Made by a program: the position numbers and the translations under genes
Shown: piece by piece, positions 25,491 through 34,245 of the stretch
Layout: each line of letters starts with the position of its first letter
How positions within the stretch are numbered: the stretch's first letter is position 1
Assembly: GCA_013368375.1 (NCBI GenBank)
Contig: JAACJP010000037.1
Location: 1 to 64,000, forward strand
Origin: Tricholomella constricta
Taxonomy: Eukaryota > Basidiomycota > Agaricomycetes > Agaricales > Lyophyllaceae
Direction of reading: 5' to 3'
DNA: 64,000 nt
The notes under the pieces: model-generated
The model's input: the letters and a program-made list of their open reading frames with translations, nothing else
Told to the model about the DNA's origin: nothing
Database searches by the model: none

Positions 25491-25960
25491 TGTTAGGGGA
25501 ACTCCCTTTCGCGCCCTCCGACGCTCACCGATCGTCCCCCCACCCATGCGATCGCTCCCCCGACCGTTCGCGATCCTGACCCCCGACGCTCCGACCCAAG
25601 CGTCGGCGTATATACTTACACACTTCCTGTCGTTTCCCATCTCTCCCTGTGTGCGCCCGACGCCGATCCCGACCACCCGACATCCCGACGTCGGCTGTCC
25701 CCACTTGTGTCCATACCCTGAGCCATGAGGATCGGACAGCGTCGGGAACGTGTCCATACACACGCCGCAGACTATTCCTTGATTATTATGTACAGTACTC
25801 GTATATAGTCGGCCCACTGGCATTGGGGATCCTTAGTCTATTCTCTTCGGATTCCCCTCTGCCAGGTAAGCCCCTCTTTACATTCCTTACTGTACTTAAT
25901 ATAACTTCGGATTCCCCTCTGCCAGTACGACTCAGCTCTGCTCGTGAGGTCGCCCTAACA
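25491..25960 (+). repeat. Element C 5' LTR
   Basis: 470 bp. Contains TATATA at 25802-25807 and, 31 bp after its start, TTAGTCTATTCT (25833-25844), the likely start of R. Two copies of a 21-bp direct repeat (CTTCGGATTCCCC then TCTGCCAG) at 25845-25865 and 25905-25925 flank a GT..AG segment of 60 nt. Confidence 0.92.
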
Positions 25961-25962
25961 GC

Positions 25963-25974
25963 AGAATAGACTAA
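25963..25974 (+). promoter_or_regulatory. Element C primer-binding site complementary to its own 5' RNA end
   Basis: AGAATAGACTAA, starting 2 nt after the LTR, is the exact 12-nt complement of TTAGTCTATTCT at 25833-25844, which lies where transcription should begin (31 bp from the start of the TATA box). There is no TGG at the PBS start. This is the arrangement of self-primed Tf1/sushi-type chromoviruses. Confidence 0.7.
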
Positions 25975-26088
25975 ACCTAAGACCCGGTGAGGCCGACCGA
26001 TCAAGCTTCCGTGTCGAAACACGTGTCTGTTACACGCAACCCGTCCAACACGCGCCCGCTCCAATCATCGCCCAAGCCCCGTCTCGAG

Positions 26089-27303
26089 ATGTCCGAATTC
26101 GGTGATTTTGACACACCATCGTCTCCCCCTGCGCTTACGCCAGAAGAGCGACTGGCGAGCCTCGAAACCACGATATCGGCTCTCTCCCACACCCAAACCT
26201 CCAACTCGGCCACCCTGGACCGCATCTCCTCTCTTTTAGATACCCTCATTTTGGGGAACCCCTCCGCTGCCTCCCCAGCAGCATCTACGACCCCCGCGAC
26301 GCCGGCGCAACCCTCGCCGACGTCTCCCCCTCCGCGATCAGGATCGCACATTTGGCCGTCGCCTCCTCCCACCTACGATGGCGCACGATCGGGCGGACGT
26401 GCCTTCTGGAATGCGTGTCAGCTCTACTTCTCGCTGACCACCGGGCAGTTCACCGACGACCACGCCCGAATTAGCTGGGTGTTGTCGTTCATGCAACACG
26501 GTCGCGCTGCCGACTTCGTCGGTCGCGTCTTTCAGTGCGGGTCGGTGAAGCGCGCGTTCCCGACCTGGGACGACTTCGTATCGAACTTCGAGAAGGAGTT
26601 CTTCCTGTTTGACGAGGTCGCCGACGCCGCGCTCATCCTCGAGTCGACGGTGTATTTCCAGAACGGGCGCACCATCGACGAGTACATAGACTCGTTCAAG
26701 GCCCTGTGGGTCAAGGCCGACTACCTGGATGGTCGCCACCTGGTCCTCAAGTTCCGTCGGGGCATGGACCCAAAGCTTTCGAAGCGACTAAGCATCACCA
26801 CGGGTCGGCCCAACGACTCCAAGATCGAGGACTGGCTAGCGATCGCCCGCTCCCAGGACTTCATCATGAGGACCGAGGAGGACTTCCACCGTTGGACACC
26901 CCCGACCATCCCGTCGGCTAGTCGCCCGACCGCCCTCGTCCCTGTGCACCCAGTCGCGCCCGCTCTCCACTGGCGACCTTCTGCGCAACCAGTCGCTCCG
27001 GCTCGTGTGTCGGCTCCGACGCATGTCGCGCATGCCCCCCGAGTGCCGGCTCTTTCTCCCGGTGTCCCTATGGACATTGATCGATTCACCGGTCGCCCTG
27101 TTCGCGACGACAAGTGCCGTCGGTGCAAACAACCGGGGCACTTCTGGCGTGACTGTCCATTGCGCTTCGACGTGCGCCACATCATGCCGGAGGAACTGGA
27201 TGAGCTGATCATGCAGCTACTGGCGCGCAAGGATGCGATCCCGGCTGAACCAACTCCCGAGTCGGCCGACCCGACCGCCTTGGCCACGGAAGAGGATTTT
27301 TAG
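26089..27303 (+). CDS. Element C Gag
   Basis: First good ATG at 26089 (MSEFGDFDTPSSPPALTPEE); the frame itself is open from 25987. A short coiled region (RLASLETTISALSHTQTSN) is followed by a Pro/Ser/Thr-rich linker and the capsid-type region (ACQLYFSLTTGQFTDDHARI, WDDFVSNFEKEFFLFDE, YIDSFKALWVKADYLDG, LKFRRGMDPKLSKRL), then a CCHC knuckle CRRCKQPGHFWRDC near 27115. Ends at TAG 27301-27303, directly behind a slippery sequence. Intact. Confidence 0.9.
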   Translation: MSEFGDFDTPSSPPALTPEERLASLETTISALSHTQTSNSATLDRISSLLDTLILGNPSAASPAASTTPATPAQPSPTSPPPRSGSHIWPSPPPTYDGARSGGRAFWNACQLYFSLTTGQFTDDHARISWVLSFMQHGRAADFVGRVFQCGSVKRAFPTWDDFVSNFEKEFFLFDEVADAALILESTVYFQNGRTIDEYIDSFKALWVKADYLDGRHLVLKFRRGMDPKLSKRLSITTGRPNDSKIEDWLAIARSQDFIMRTEEDFHRWTPPTIPSASRPTALVPVHPVAPALHWRPSAQPVAPARVSAPTHVAHAPRVPALSPGVPMDIDRFTGRPVRDDKCRRCKQPGHFWRDCPLRFDVRHIMPEELDELIMQLLARKDAIPAEPTPESADPTALATEEDF

Positions 27304-27336
27304 TCGCACAACGGGTGAAAAGTACGCCCCCGTTGT
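27294..27336 (+). promoter_or_regulatory. Element C -1 ribosomal frameshift signal
   Basis: Heptamer GGATTTT (27294-27300; phase G GAT TTT) is followed at once by gag's TAG. Seven nt later comes a perfect 8-bp stem, ACAACGGG (27308-27315) with CCCGTTGT (27329-27336), loop 13 nt. Pol is in the -1 frame and open across this site. The order GGATTTT-TAG resembles -1 sites described for some plant RNA viruses (recalled, not searched). Confidence 0.8.
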
Positions 27337-30300
27337 CTAGTCATAATCGGTTCGCCCCCCTATCGGTAGAGTACCCCAATATACTTAATATTGCTGCTAC
27401 TTCTACGGGTGAACCATTCGACGAAGACGTACAATCCTCCCCTGACCAATCGCCATCTCCGTCGGTCGCTCCGACCAAGCCGACCGCACCGTCGCGTCGC
27501 GGACTACCACGCTGGGAAAAACGACTACCCCGTCGCTTCATGATCGCTGCCTCCCCCGACTCTTTATCCCTGTCGCTCAAGGTCGAGCTTGAGACCACCG
27601 ACACCCAGGAGATGCACTCGCTCTCTGCCCTTGTTGACAGCGGAGCCACTGGATGCTTCATTAACACCGCCTTTGTTGAGAAGCACAAACTGAAGACCCG
27701 ACCGTTAAACCGCCCTACACTAGCCTATAACATCAATGGAACCCCTAACCAAGCGGGCGCCATCGGATATGTTGTAGACGCGGTTCTACGCTACGACGGT
27801 CACTCCGAACGGGTGCTGTTCGCGGTCGCAGGCATCGGGAAGCAGGATCTCATCCTCGGATTCACCTGGCTTCGAGACCACAACCCCGACATTGATTGGG
27901 CGACAAAAAGGGTGAAAATGAGTCAGGCGCCGTCGCGTTGCGACACCTGCAAGGTTGAGGCCAAGGAAGAGCGGCGCTTGCGCACCAAACTGCGAGCTGC
28001 CATTCGGGCCTGTCGGGTGGAAGGAATTCCGACCACAGAGCCGGATCTGCGTGCCCCGACCAGCCCCTACGTCGAGGACGACTCTGACACGGACGAATTC
28101 CTCCCCTACACCCCAGTCATGGAGGAACCCGATCCAGAGTCGGACGACTTCCTTGCGGAGACCTTCCTGAACGGCGACCGCATCTTTGCGACTGCGATCC
28201 ACCCTCCTCCGACTGTGGCGCACATCCGTGCCAGTCAAACGACATCGCAGCGACTCGCGGAAGCGCATGCCGCGAACTCTGAGCCCAAGTCGTTCCGCGA
28301 CGCCGTTCCGACCCACCTCCACGACTTTGAGGACGTTTTCTCCAAGGTCGCGTTCGACGAACTCCCCGATCGCAAACAGTGGGATCACGCGATTGAGTTG
28401 GAGCCGGGCGCTTCGCCGTCCGGCACCAAAGTCTACCCACTGTCGCCGGCGGAGCAAGTCGAGCTCGATGCGTTCCTCAAGGAGAACCTCGAGTCGGGTC
28501 GGATCCGTCCGTCGAAGTCACCCATGGCTTCGCCAGTGTTCTTCATCAAGAAGAAGGATGGTGCGCTCCGGCTGGTGCAGGACTATCGGACGCTCAACAC
28601 GCTTACGGTGAAGAACCGGTACCCACTGCCGCTCATTAGTGAACTGGTGAACAACCTCCGCGGCGCGCGGTACTTCACCAAGCTGGACGTCCGATGGGGG
28701 TACAACAACGTTCGGATCAGGGAAGGCGACGAGTGGAAGGCAGCGTTTCGGACGAACCGCGGTCTCTTTGAGCCGCTCGTCATGTTCTTCAGCCTCACGA
28801 ACAGCCCCGCCACATTCCAGACCATGATGAATGATATCTTCCGCGATCTGATCGCCGAGGGTGTTGTTTGCGTGTACCTCGACGATATCTTGATTTACAC
28901 CAAGACTCTCGAGGAACACCGCCGGGTCGCGCGACTCGTGCTGGACCGACTCCGCGAACATAAGTTGTTCTTAAAACCCGAGAAATGCGAGTTTGAACAG
29001 ACCAAGGTCGAGTATCTTGGGCTGATCATCTCGCACGGGCAAGCGGAAATGGATCCGGTCAAGGTCGCTGGAGTGTCGGAGTGGCCGGCGCCGAGGAACA
29101 AGAAGGAGGTGCAAGCGTTCTTGGGCTTCACCAATTTCTACCGACGGTTCATCCAGGACTTCTCGCACCATGCCCGACCCCTGTTCGATCTGACGGGCAA
29201 GGACGTCGCCTGGCGCTGGGAAGTGTCGGAGCAGTCGGCCTTTGACCTCCTGAAGTCTGCGATCACGTCGCGACCGGTGCTTGCATTCCCCGACGACGAC
29301 CGACCGTACCGCATTGAAGCTGACTCGTCCGACTTCGCGACGGGCGCGGTCCTGTCGCAAGAGTCGCCGTCCGATGGCAAGTGGCACCCGGTCGCGTTCT
29401 ACTCGAAGAGCTTGAACGCAGTCGAGCGGAACTACGAGATCCACGACAAGGAGATGCTGGCGATCATCCGGTCTCTGGAGGAGTGGCGACATTTTGTGGA
29501 AGGCGCAAAGCACAAGGTGGAGATCTTGACCGATCACAAGAACCTTGAGTACTTCCTCACCGCGAAGAAACTCAATCGGCGGCAAGCCCGCTGGTCGCTC
29601 TACCTCGCCAACTTCGACTTTACCCTCCACCACCGTCCGGGACGCAGCATGGGCAAACCCGACGCCCTGTCGCGTCGCGCTGATCACGGCGACGGAAGTG
29701 GCGACAATGCCGACATTGTACTCCTCAAACCCGAGTTCTTCGCAATTCGCGCGACCGAAGGTCTAGTACTGGTCGGAGAAGAAGACGATGTACTAAAGGC
29801 AATTTGCAAGGGCAATCGCGACGGTGCACAGGAGGACGCGGTCGCGAAAGCGGCGCAACTGGTCAAGGCATCCAAGACCGCCGGTCGCTCCCTACGCTTC
29901 GGCGAGTGGGGGGAGGAAAGCGGTCTGCTCACGTTCCGTGGACGGATCTATGTCCCGAACGTTCCTGACCTTCGCCGACGCATTGTGGAACAGCACCACG
30001 ACTCCAAGGTCGCCGGTCACCCGGGTCGCTGGAAGACGTTAGAGCTGGTGTCGCGCAACTACTGGTGGCCCCAGATGTCGCGCTTTGTCGGTTCCTACAC
30101 CAGCACCTGCGACATGTGCTTGCGCACGAAACCCCGCCGCCAACTCCCCGTCGGACAGCTGCAGCCGCTCCCAGTCCCCGAAGGTCGCTGGAACGTCGTA
30201 TCGGTGGACTTCATCACCGAGCTCCCCGAGTCCAACGGCCACGACGCGATCATGAACGTCGTGGATTCGGTCGGAAAGCGAGCGCACTTCATCGCATCGC

Positions 30301-31340
30301 ATACGACCTGTTCGGCCTTGGGAGCTGCCAACCTCTACCGTCGTCACGTCTGGAAGCTGCACGGCCTCCCCGACGCATTCGTCTCTGATCGAGGTCCACA
30401 GTTTGTTGCCGAGTTTACACGCGAGCTGTACCGACTCCTGGGTATCAAGCTGTCGGCTTCGACGGCGTACCATCCGCAGACCGACGGGCAGACTGAGCGC
30501 GTCAACCAGGAGCTGGAACAGTTCTTGCGGGTCTTCTGCAATGAGCGCCAGAACGACTGGGAGGACCTCCTGCCCGACGCCGAATTCAGTTACAACAACC
30601 ATGTACATTCGGCGACGCAGCAGACCCCCTTCCTGCTCGACACTGGTCGGCATCCACGCATGGGCTTTGAGCCGCGTCAGGGCGCTTCCACGAACGAGTC
30701 GGCCGACGAGTTCGTGGAGCGCATGAAGGAAGCCCAGGAGGAAGCCAAGGCGGCGCTTGCAAAGGCAAAGGATGACATGGAGCGGTATTACAACCAGCGA
30801 CACGCCCCCGCGCCCGACTACCAGCCTGGCGACAAGGTGTACTTGGACGCAACCGACATTTCTACGACCCGACCATCTAAGAAGTTGTCGCATCGTTACC
30901 TTGGCCCTTTCGTCGTGCAAAGGCGAGTCGGCCCGCTTGCATACCGCCTCCTGCTGCCTCAGTCCATGAAGCGCATCCATCCGGTCTTCCACGTCGTAAA
31001 GCTTGTCCCCGCCGTCGCTGACCCCATCGAAGGTCGGCAGTCTGATCCACCGCCACCCCCAGATATCATCAATGACGAGCCCCACTACGAAGTCCACAAA
31101 ATCCTCGACAGCCGCATCTTCCGCAAGAAACTTCAGTACAAAATCTTGTGGAAAGGCTACGGCTACGAAGAAGCTTCGTGGGAGCCCCGGGAGAATGTCG
31201 CCGCCCCCGACCTGGTGCGCAAATTCCACCGCGACAATCCCGACGTTGTGCGCCACATCCGTGGCATCTTCACTCTGTCCCCCGCCGTCTTCGCCACCGT
31301 CACCTCGCACCGAGCCGTTGCGATTCAAGAGGGGGGGTGA
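27300..31340 (+). CDS. Element C Pol with chromodomain
   Basis: About 1345 codons entered by -1 frameshift. Protease (SALVDSGATGCFIN, near 27640); RT (FFIKKKDGALRLVQDYR, FTKLDVRWGYNNVRI, FSLTNSPATFQTMM, catalytic YLDD at 28875-28886); RNase H (YRIEADSSDFATGAVLSQ, EILTDHKNLEYF); integrase zinc finger (HHDSKVAGHPGRW, CDMCLRTKP) and catalytic D, D, E (SVDFITELPES, VSDRGPQFVAEF, HPQTDGQTERVNQEL); GPY-like region (HRYLGPFVVQRRVGPLAYRL); chromodomain near 31080-31240 (YEVHKILDSRI, LQYKILWKGYG, ASWEPRENV). The chromodomain should direct integration to chromatin marks. Intact to the TGA at 31338-31340, directly before the 3' LTR. Confidence 0.94.
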   Translation, partial: LVAQRVKSTPPLSSHNRFAPLSVEYPNILNIAATSTGEPFDEDVQSSPDQSPSPSVAPTKPTAPSRRGLPRWEKRLPRRFMIAASPDSLSLSLKVELETTDTQEMHSLSALVDSGATGCFINTAFVEKHKLKTRPLNRPTLAYNINGTPNQAGAIGYVVDAVLRYDGHSERVLFAVAGIGKQDLILGFTWLRDHNPDIDWATKRVKMSQAPSRCDTCKVEAKEERRLRTKLRAAIRACRVEGIPTTEPDLRAPTSPYVEDDSDTDEFLPYTPVMEEPDPESDDFLAETFLNGDRIFATAIHPPPTVAHIRASQTTSQRLAEAHAANSEPKSFRDAVPTHLHDFEDVFSKVAFDELPDRKQWDHAIELEPGASPSGTKVYPLSPAEQVELDAFLKENLESGRIRPSKSPMASPVFFIKKKDGALRLVQDYRTLNTLTVKNRYPLPLISELVNNLRGARYFTKLDVRWGYNNVRIREGDEWKAAFRTNRGLFEPLVMFFSLTNSPATFQTMMNDIFRDLIAEGVVCVYLDDILIYTKTLEEHRRVARLVLDRLREHKLFLKPEKCEFEQTKVEYLGLIISHGQAEMDPVKVAGVSEWPAPRNKKEVQAFLGFTNFYRRFIQDFSHHARPLFDLTGKDVAWRWEVSEQSAFDLLKSAITSRPVLAFPDDDRPYRIEADSSDFATGAVLSQESPSDGKWHPVAFYSKSLNAVERNYEIHDKEMLAIIRSLEEWRHFVEGAKHKVEILTDHKNLEYFLTAKKLNRRQARWSLYLANFDFTLHHRPGRSMGKPDALSRRADHGDGSGDNADIVLLKPEFFAIRATEGLVLVGEEDDVLKAICKGNRDGAQEDAVAKAAQLVKASKTAGRSLRFGEWGEESGLLTFRGRIYVPNVPDLRRRIVEQHHDSKVAGHPGRWKTLELVSRNYWWPQMSRFVGSYTSTCDMCLRTKPRRQLPVGQLQPLPVPEGRWNVVSVDFITELPESNGHDAIMNVVDSVGKRAHFIASHTTCSALGAANLYRRHVWKLHGLPDAFVSDRGPQFVAEFTRELYRLLGIKLSASTAYHPQTDGQTERVNQELEQFLRVFCNERQNDWEDLLPDAEFSYNNHVHSATQQTPFLLDTGRHPRMGFEPRQGASTNESADEFVERMKEAQEEAKAALAKAKDDMERYYNQRHAPAPDYQPGDKVYLDATDISTTRPSKKLSHRYLGPFVVQRRVGPLAYRLLLPQSMKRIHPVFHVVKLVPAVADPIEGRQSDPPPPPDIINDEPHYEVHKILDSRIFRKKLQYKILWKGYGYEEASWEPRENVAAPDLVRKFHRDNPDVVRHIRGIFTLSPAVFATVTSHRAVAIQEGG

Positions 31341-31810
31341 TGTTAGGGGAACTCCCTTTCGCGCCCTCCGATGCTCACCGATCGTCCCCCCGCCCATGCG
31401 ATCGCTCCCCCGACCATTCGCGATCCTGACCCCCGACGCTCCGACCCAAGCGTCGGCGTATATACTTACACACTTCCTGTCGTTTCCCATCTCTCCCTGT
31501 GTGCGCCCGACGCCGATCCCGACCACCCGACATCCCGACGTCGGCTGTCCCCACTCGTGTCCGTACCCTGAGCCACGAGGATCGGACAGCGTCGGGAACG
31601 TGTCCATACACGCGCCGCAGACCATTCCTTGATTATTATGTACAGTACTCGTATATAGTCGGCCCACTGGCATTGGGGATCCTTAGTCTATTCTCTTCGG
31701 ATTCCCCTCTGCCAGGTAAGCCCCTCTTTACATTCCTTACTGTACTTAATATAACTTCGGATTCCCCTCTGCCAGTACGACTCAGCTCTGCTCGTGAGGT
31801 CGCCCTAACA
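31341..31810 (+). repeat. Element C 3' LTR
   Basis: 470 bp, about 98% identical to the left LTR by eye (8 transitions). The polypurine tract AAGAGGGGGGGTGA ends at its first base. The truncated LTR at 14137-14469 matches this copy better than the left one. Confidence 0.92.
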
Positions 31811-34117
31811 GGGTCGCCATTTTATTGGAGACCAATTCATCAACGATGCTTTGAAATGATAAAGCATATATGCTGCACAACACCAATTATTCGGCCGATT
31901 CAACCGAAGACAGGCGAACCAATTTGGATTATCTGTGACGCCTCCAAGTCAGGCGTCGGTGCGATGTATGGACAAGGACCTACATGGATCCAAGCCCAGC
32001 CGGCTGGATTCATGTCCAAAAAATTCACTAATGCACAGCAGAATTATGCTGTGCATGAACTCGAGACCTTAGCTATTCTCGAAGCGTTACTTAAGTGGGA
32101 GGATAAACTTGTGGGCTATAAAATCCACATCATTACCGACCATAAAGCCCTCGAATTCTTTAAGACCCAGGTGAATTTATCACCTAAGCAGCGTCGATGG
32201 ATGGAATACATGTCGCGATTTAACTTCAACATAACCTATGTGAAAGGCAAACTGAATAAAGTCACCGACTGTCTATCGCGATACTTTGAGAGCGATAACC
32301 ATCAAGATCGTTACGACGTCCACGACTTCGTAGCTGCTGATGCTAGAATCGACCCTACTGGTGAAGATCTACCAGTACCACGATACCATGAAATCGTGGA
32401 AAAAGTAGTTGAGATTCGAGCGATGAAAGACGTAGAAATACGTCGAAGCAAGCGTCTTCAAGAACGCCAGGAGGATCGAGATGTCGAAGCTCAGATAATG
32501 GAGGCTGCGGCACCAAGTACCGCATCCGGAACATCGTCACACCCTCAGAAAAGCATGAGTCCAACCGAACGGGAACGTACGGTCGGAGATATTGTCCTCG
32601 GGAGGGACACAGTTTCTCCTCCCCCAGACAAAACGGATGAAAAGATCCGTCACGACGTCATCCTTGGATACCCAAAGGATAAATTATTTTCAGTTATTCT
32701 CGCTAACCCAACGGACTTTCGTACGTTCACCACGAAAGATAATCTCATTTGGACCACGAACGCTATAAATGATAGCGTTCTATGTATACCGCGAGAACCC
32801 GAGCTCATCACCACAATTATTGAGCAAGCCCATAAAACTATGGGCCATTTCGGTGCCGAACGGACTACTGAATATATTCGACGATGGTATTGGTGGCCAT
32901 CACTAGCTACGACCGTGCGTACGTTTTGTAAAACGTGCGAGTACTGCCAGCAGATCAAGACGCCGAATCAAAAACCGTCAGGGAAACTACACTCCCTGCC
33001 AGTACCAAGTAAGCCTTGGGATTCTATCGGAATGGACTTTATCGGTCCATTTCCAGAATCAAAGGGATATAATTACCTATGGGTAGTAATTTGTCGTATG
33101 ACGAGTATGGTGCATATGATACCCATACATACGACGATGACAGCAGCCCAATTATCATGGGTATACTTACGGGAGATCGTCAGGCTCCATGGCCTGCCAA
33201 GCTCGATCGTAAGCGATCGAGACTCTAAGTTTACGTCACGCTGGTGGCGCGAACTACATAAGTTATTAGGAGCTAAGCTCCTAATGTCGACATCTTTCCA
33301 TCCTCAGACGGATGGACAAATGGAGCGAGCCAATCGTAGTATTGGCCAGATATTTCGCGCCGTTGTGAGGCATGACCAAAAGGATTGGGTAGATTGTATA
33401 CCCATGGCTGAGTTCGCGATAAATGCGAGCGTATCGGCTACCACCAAGTTCGCTCCATTTGAGCTGAATAGTGGATACATGCCGTCCATGTTGAAAGAGA
33501 TACGCTCAGACAGCGTAATACCAAAGGGAATTCGAGAGTATGCTGAACGCGCTTTGCAGAACATAGCGGAGGCGCATGACGCTATAATCGAAGCGCGCGT
33601 ATTTCAAACGCGCGAGGCAAACAGGCGCCGATCCGCTGGTCCAGAAATAAAGGGGGGAGACTTGGTGTATTTATCCACCAAGAACTTGAACCTCCCCAAG
33701 GGACGCGCCCGTAAATTGTGCCCGAAATTCGTCGGGCCCTACAAAGTACTGAAGGCCATGCCAGACACATCGAACTATATGTTGGAATTACCTACGGCAC
33801 TCATGGAGCGCCGGATACATCCAACATTTCATATATCGCTGTTGCGTCCATACTACGCAACGAATGATACAATGTTCCCTAATAGAACTCATCCGGAGCC
33901 CTACGATTTTGGGGCGCCGGATAATCACGAATGGTTCGTAGAAGACATTTTGGGCCATAGATGGACCCAAAATAATACTGTGGAATATCAGGTTAGGTGG
34001 AGCCTGGGAGACACCACCTGGGAACCGCACACCAACTGTAACAAGTTAGCGGCACTGGATCGCTACTTGGAACTACAAGGGGTGAAGAGCGCGTCGAGAT
34101 TACCGCGACGAACCTAG
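31811..34117 (+). pseudogene. Element A pol, part 3: RNase H, integrase, chromodomain
   Basis: Continues A's pol frame after C: RNase H (WIICDASKSGVGAMYGQ, ELETLAILEALLKW, IITDHKALEF); a linker; integrase zinc finger (HKTMGHFGAERTTEY, CKTCEYCQQI) and catalytic D, D, E (GMDFIGPFPES, VSDRDSKFTSRWW, HPQTDGQMERANRSI); a GPY-like segment (KFVGPYKVLKAMPDTSNYML); and a C-terminal chromodomain-like region (WFVEDILGHRWTQ, VEYQVRWSLGDTTWEP, 33920-34090). No stop codons in this piece, so the damage to A's pol lies upstream (insertions, TGAs). Hairpins include 32758-32780 and 33265-33285. Confidence 0.9.
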
Positions 34118-34245
34118 AATGTGGCGCGGTCATGTGACCACGGCGATCAGGAAAATTACATAACCATCAAAAGTTATGACAGAAGGTTAAATATGTTTGG
34201 CGCTAGACGCGCAACCGATTTTCAACCCTCTCAACACAAACCAAC

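Larger units (their letters stand above)
25491..31810 (+). mobile_element. Element C: Ty3/gypsy chromovirus, full length
   Basis: 6320 bp with 470-bp LTRs (25491-25960 and 31341-31810) starting TGTTAGGGG and ending CCCTAACA, and the 5-bp duplication GGGTC on both sides (25486-25490, 31811-31815). Gag and Pol are open and a chromodomain closes Pol. The two LTRs differ at about 8 positions, all transitions and mostly at CpG, so C is older than B but still young. It interrupts element A's RT/RNase H junction. Confidence 0.94.

Noticed and set aside
30039..31673. Long minus-strand open frame (544 codons) opposite element C pol
   Set aside because: Antisense shadow of an intact pol/LTR; no family resemblance, arises from GC-rich codon bias.
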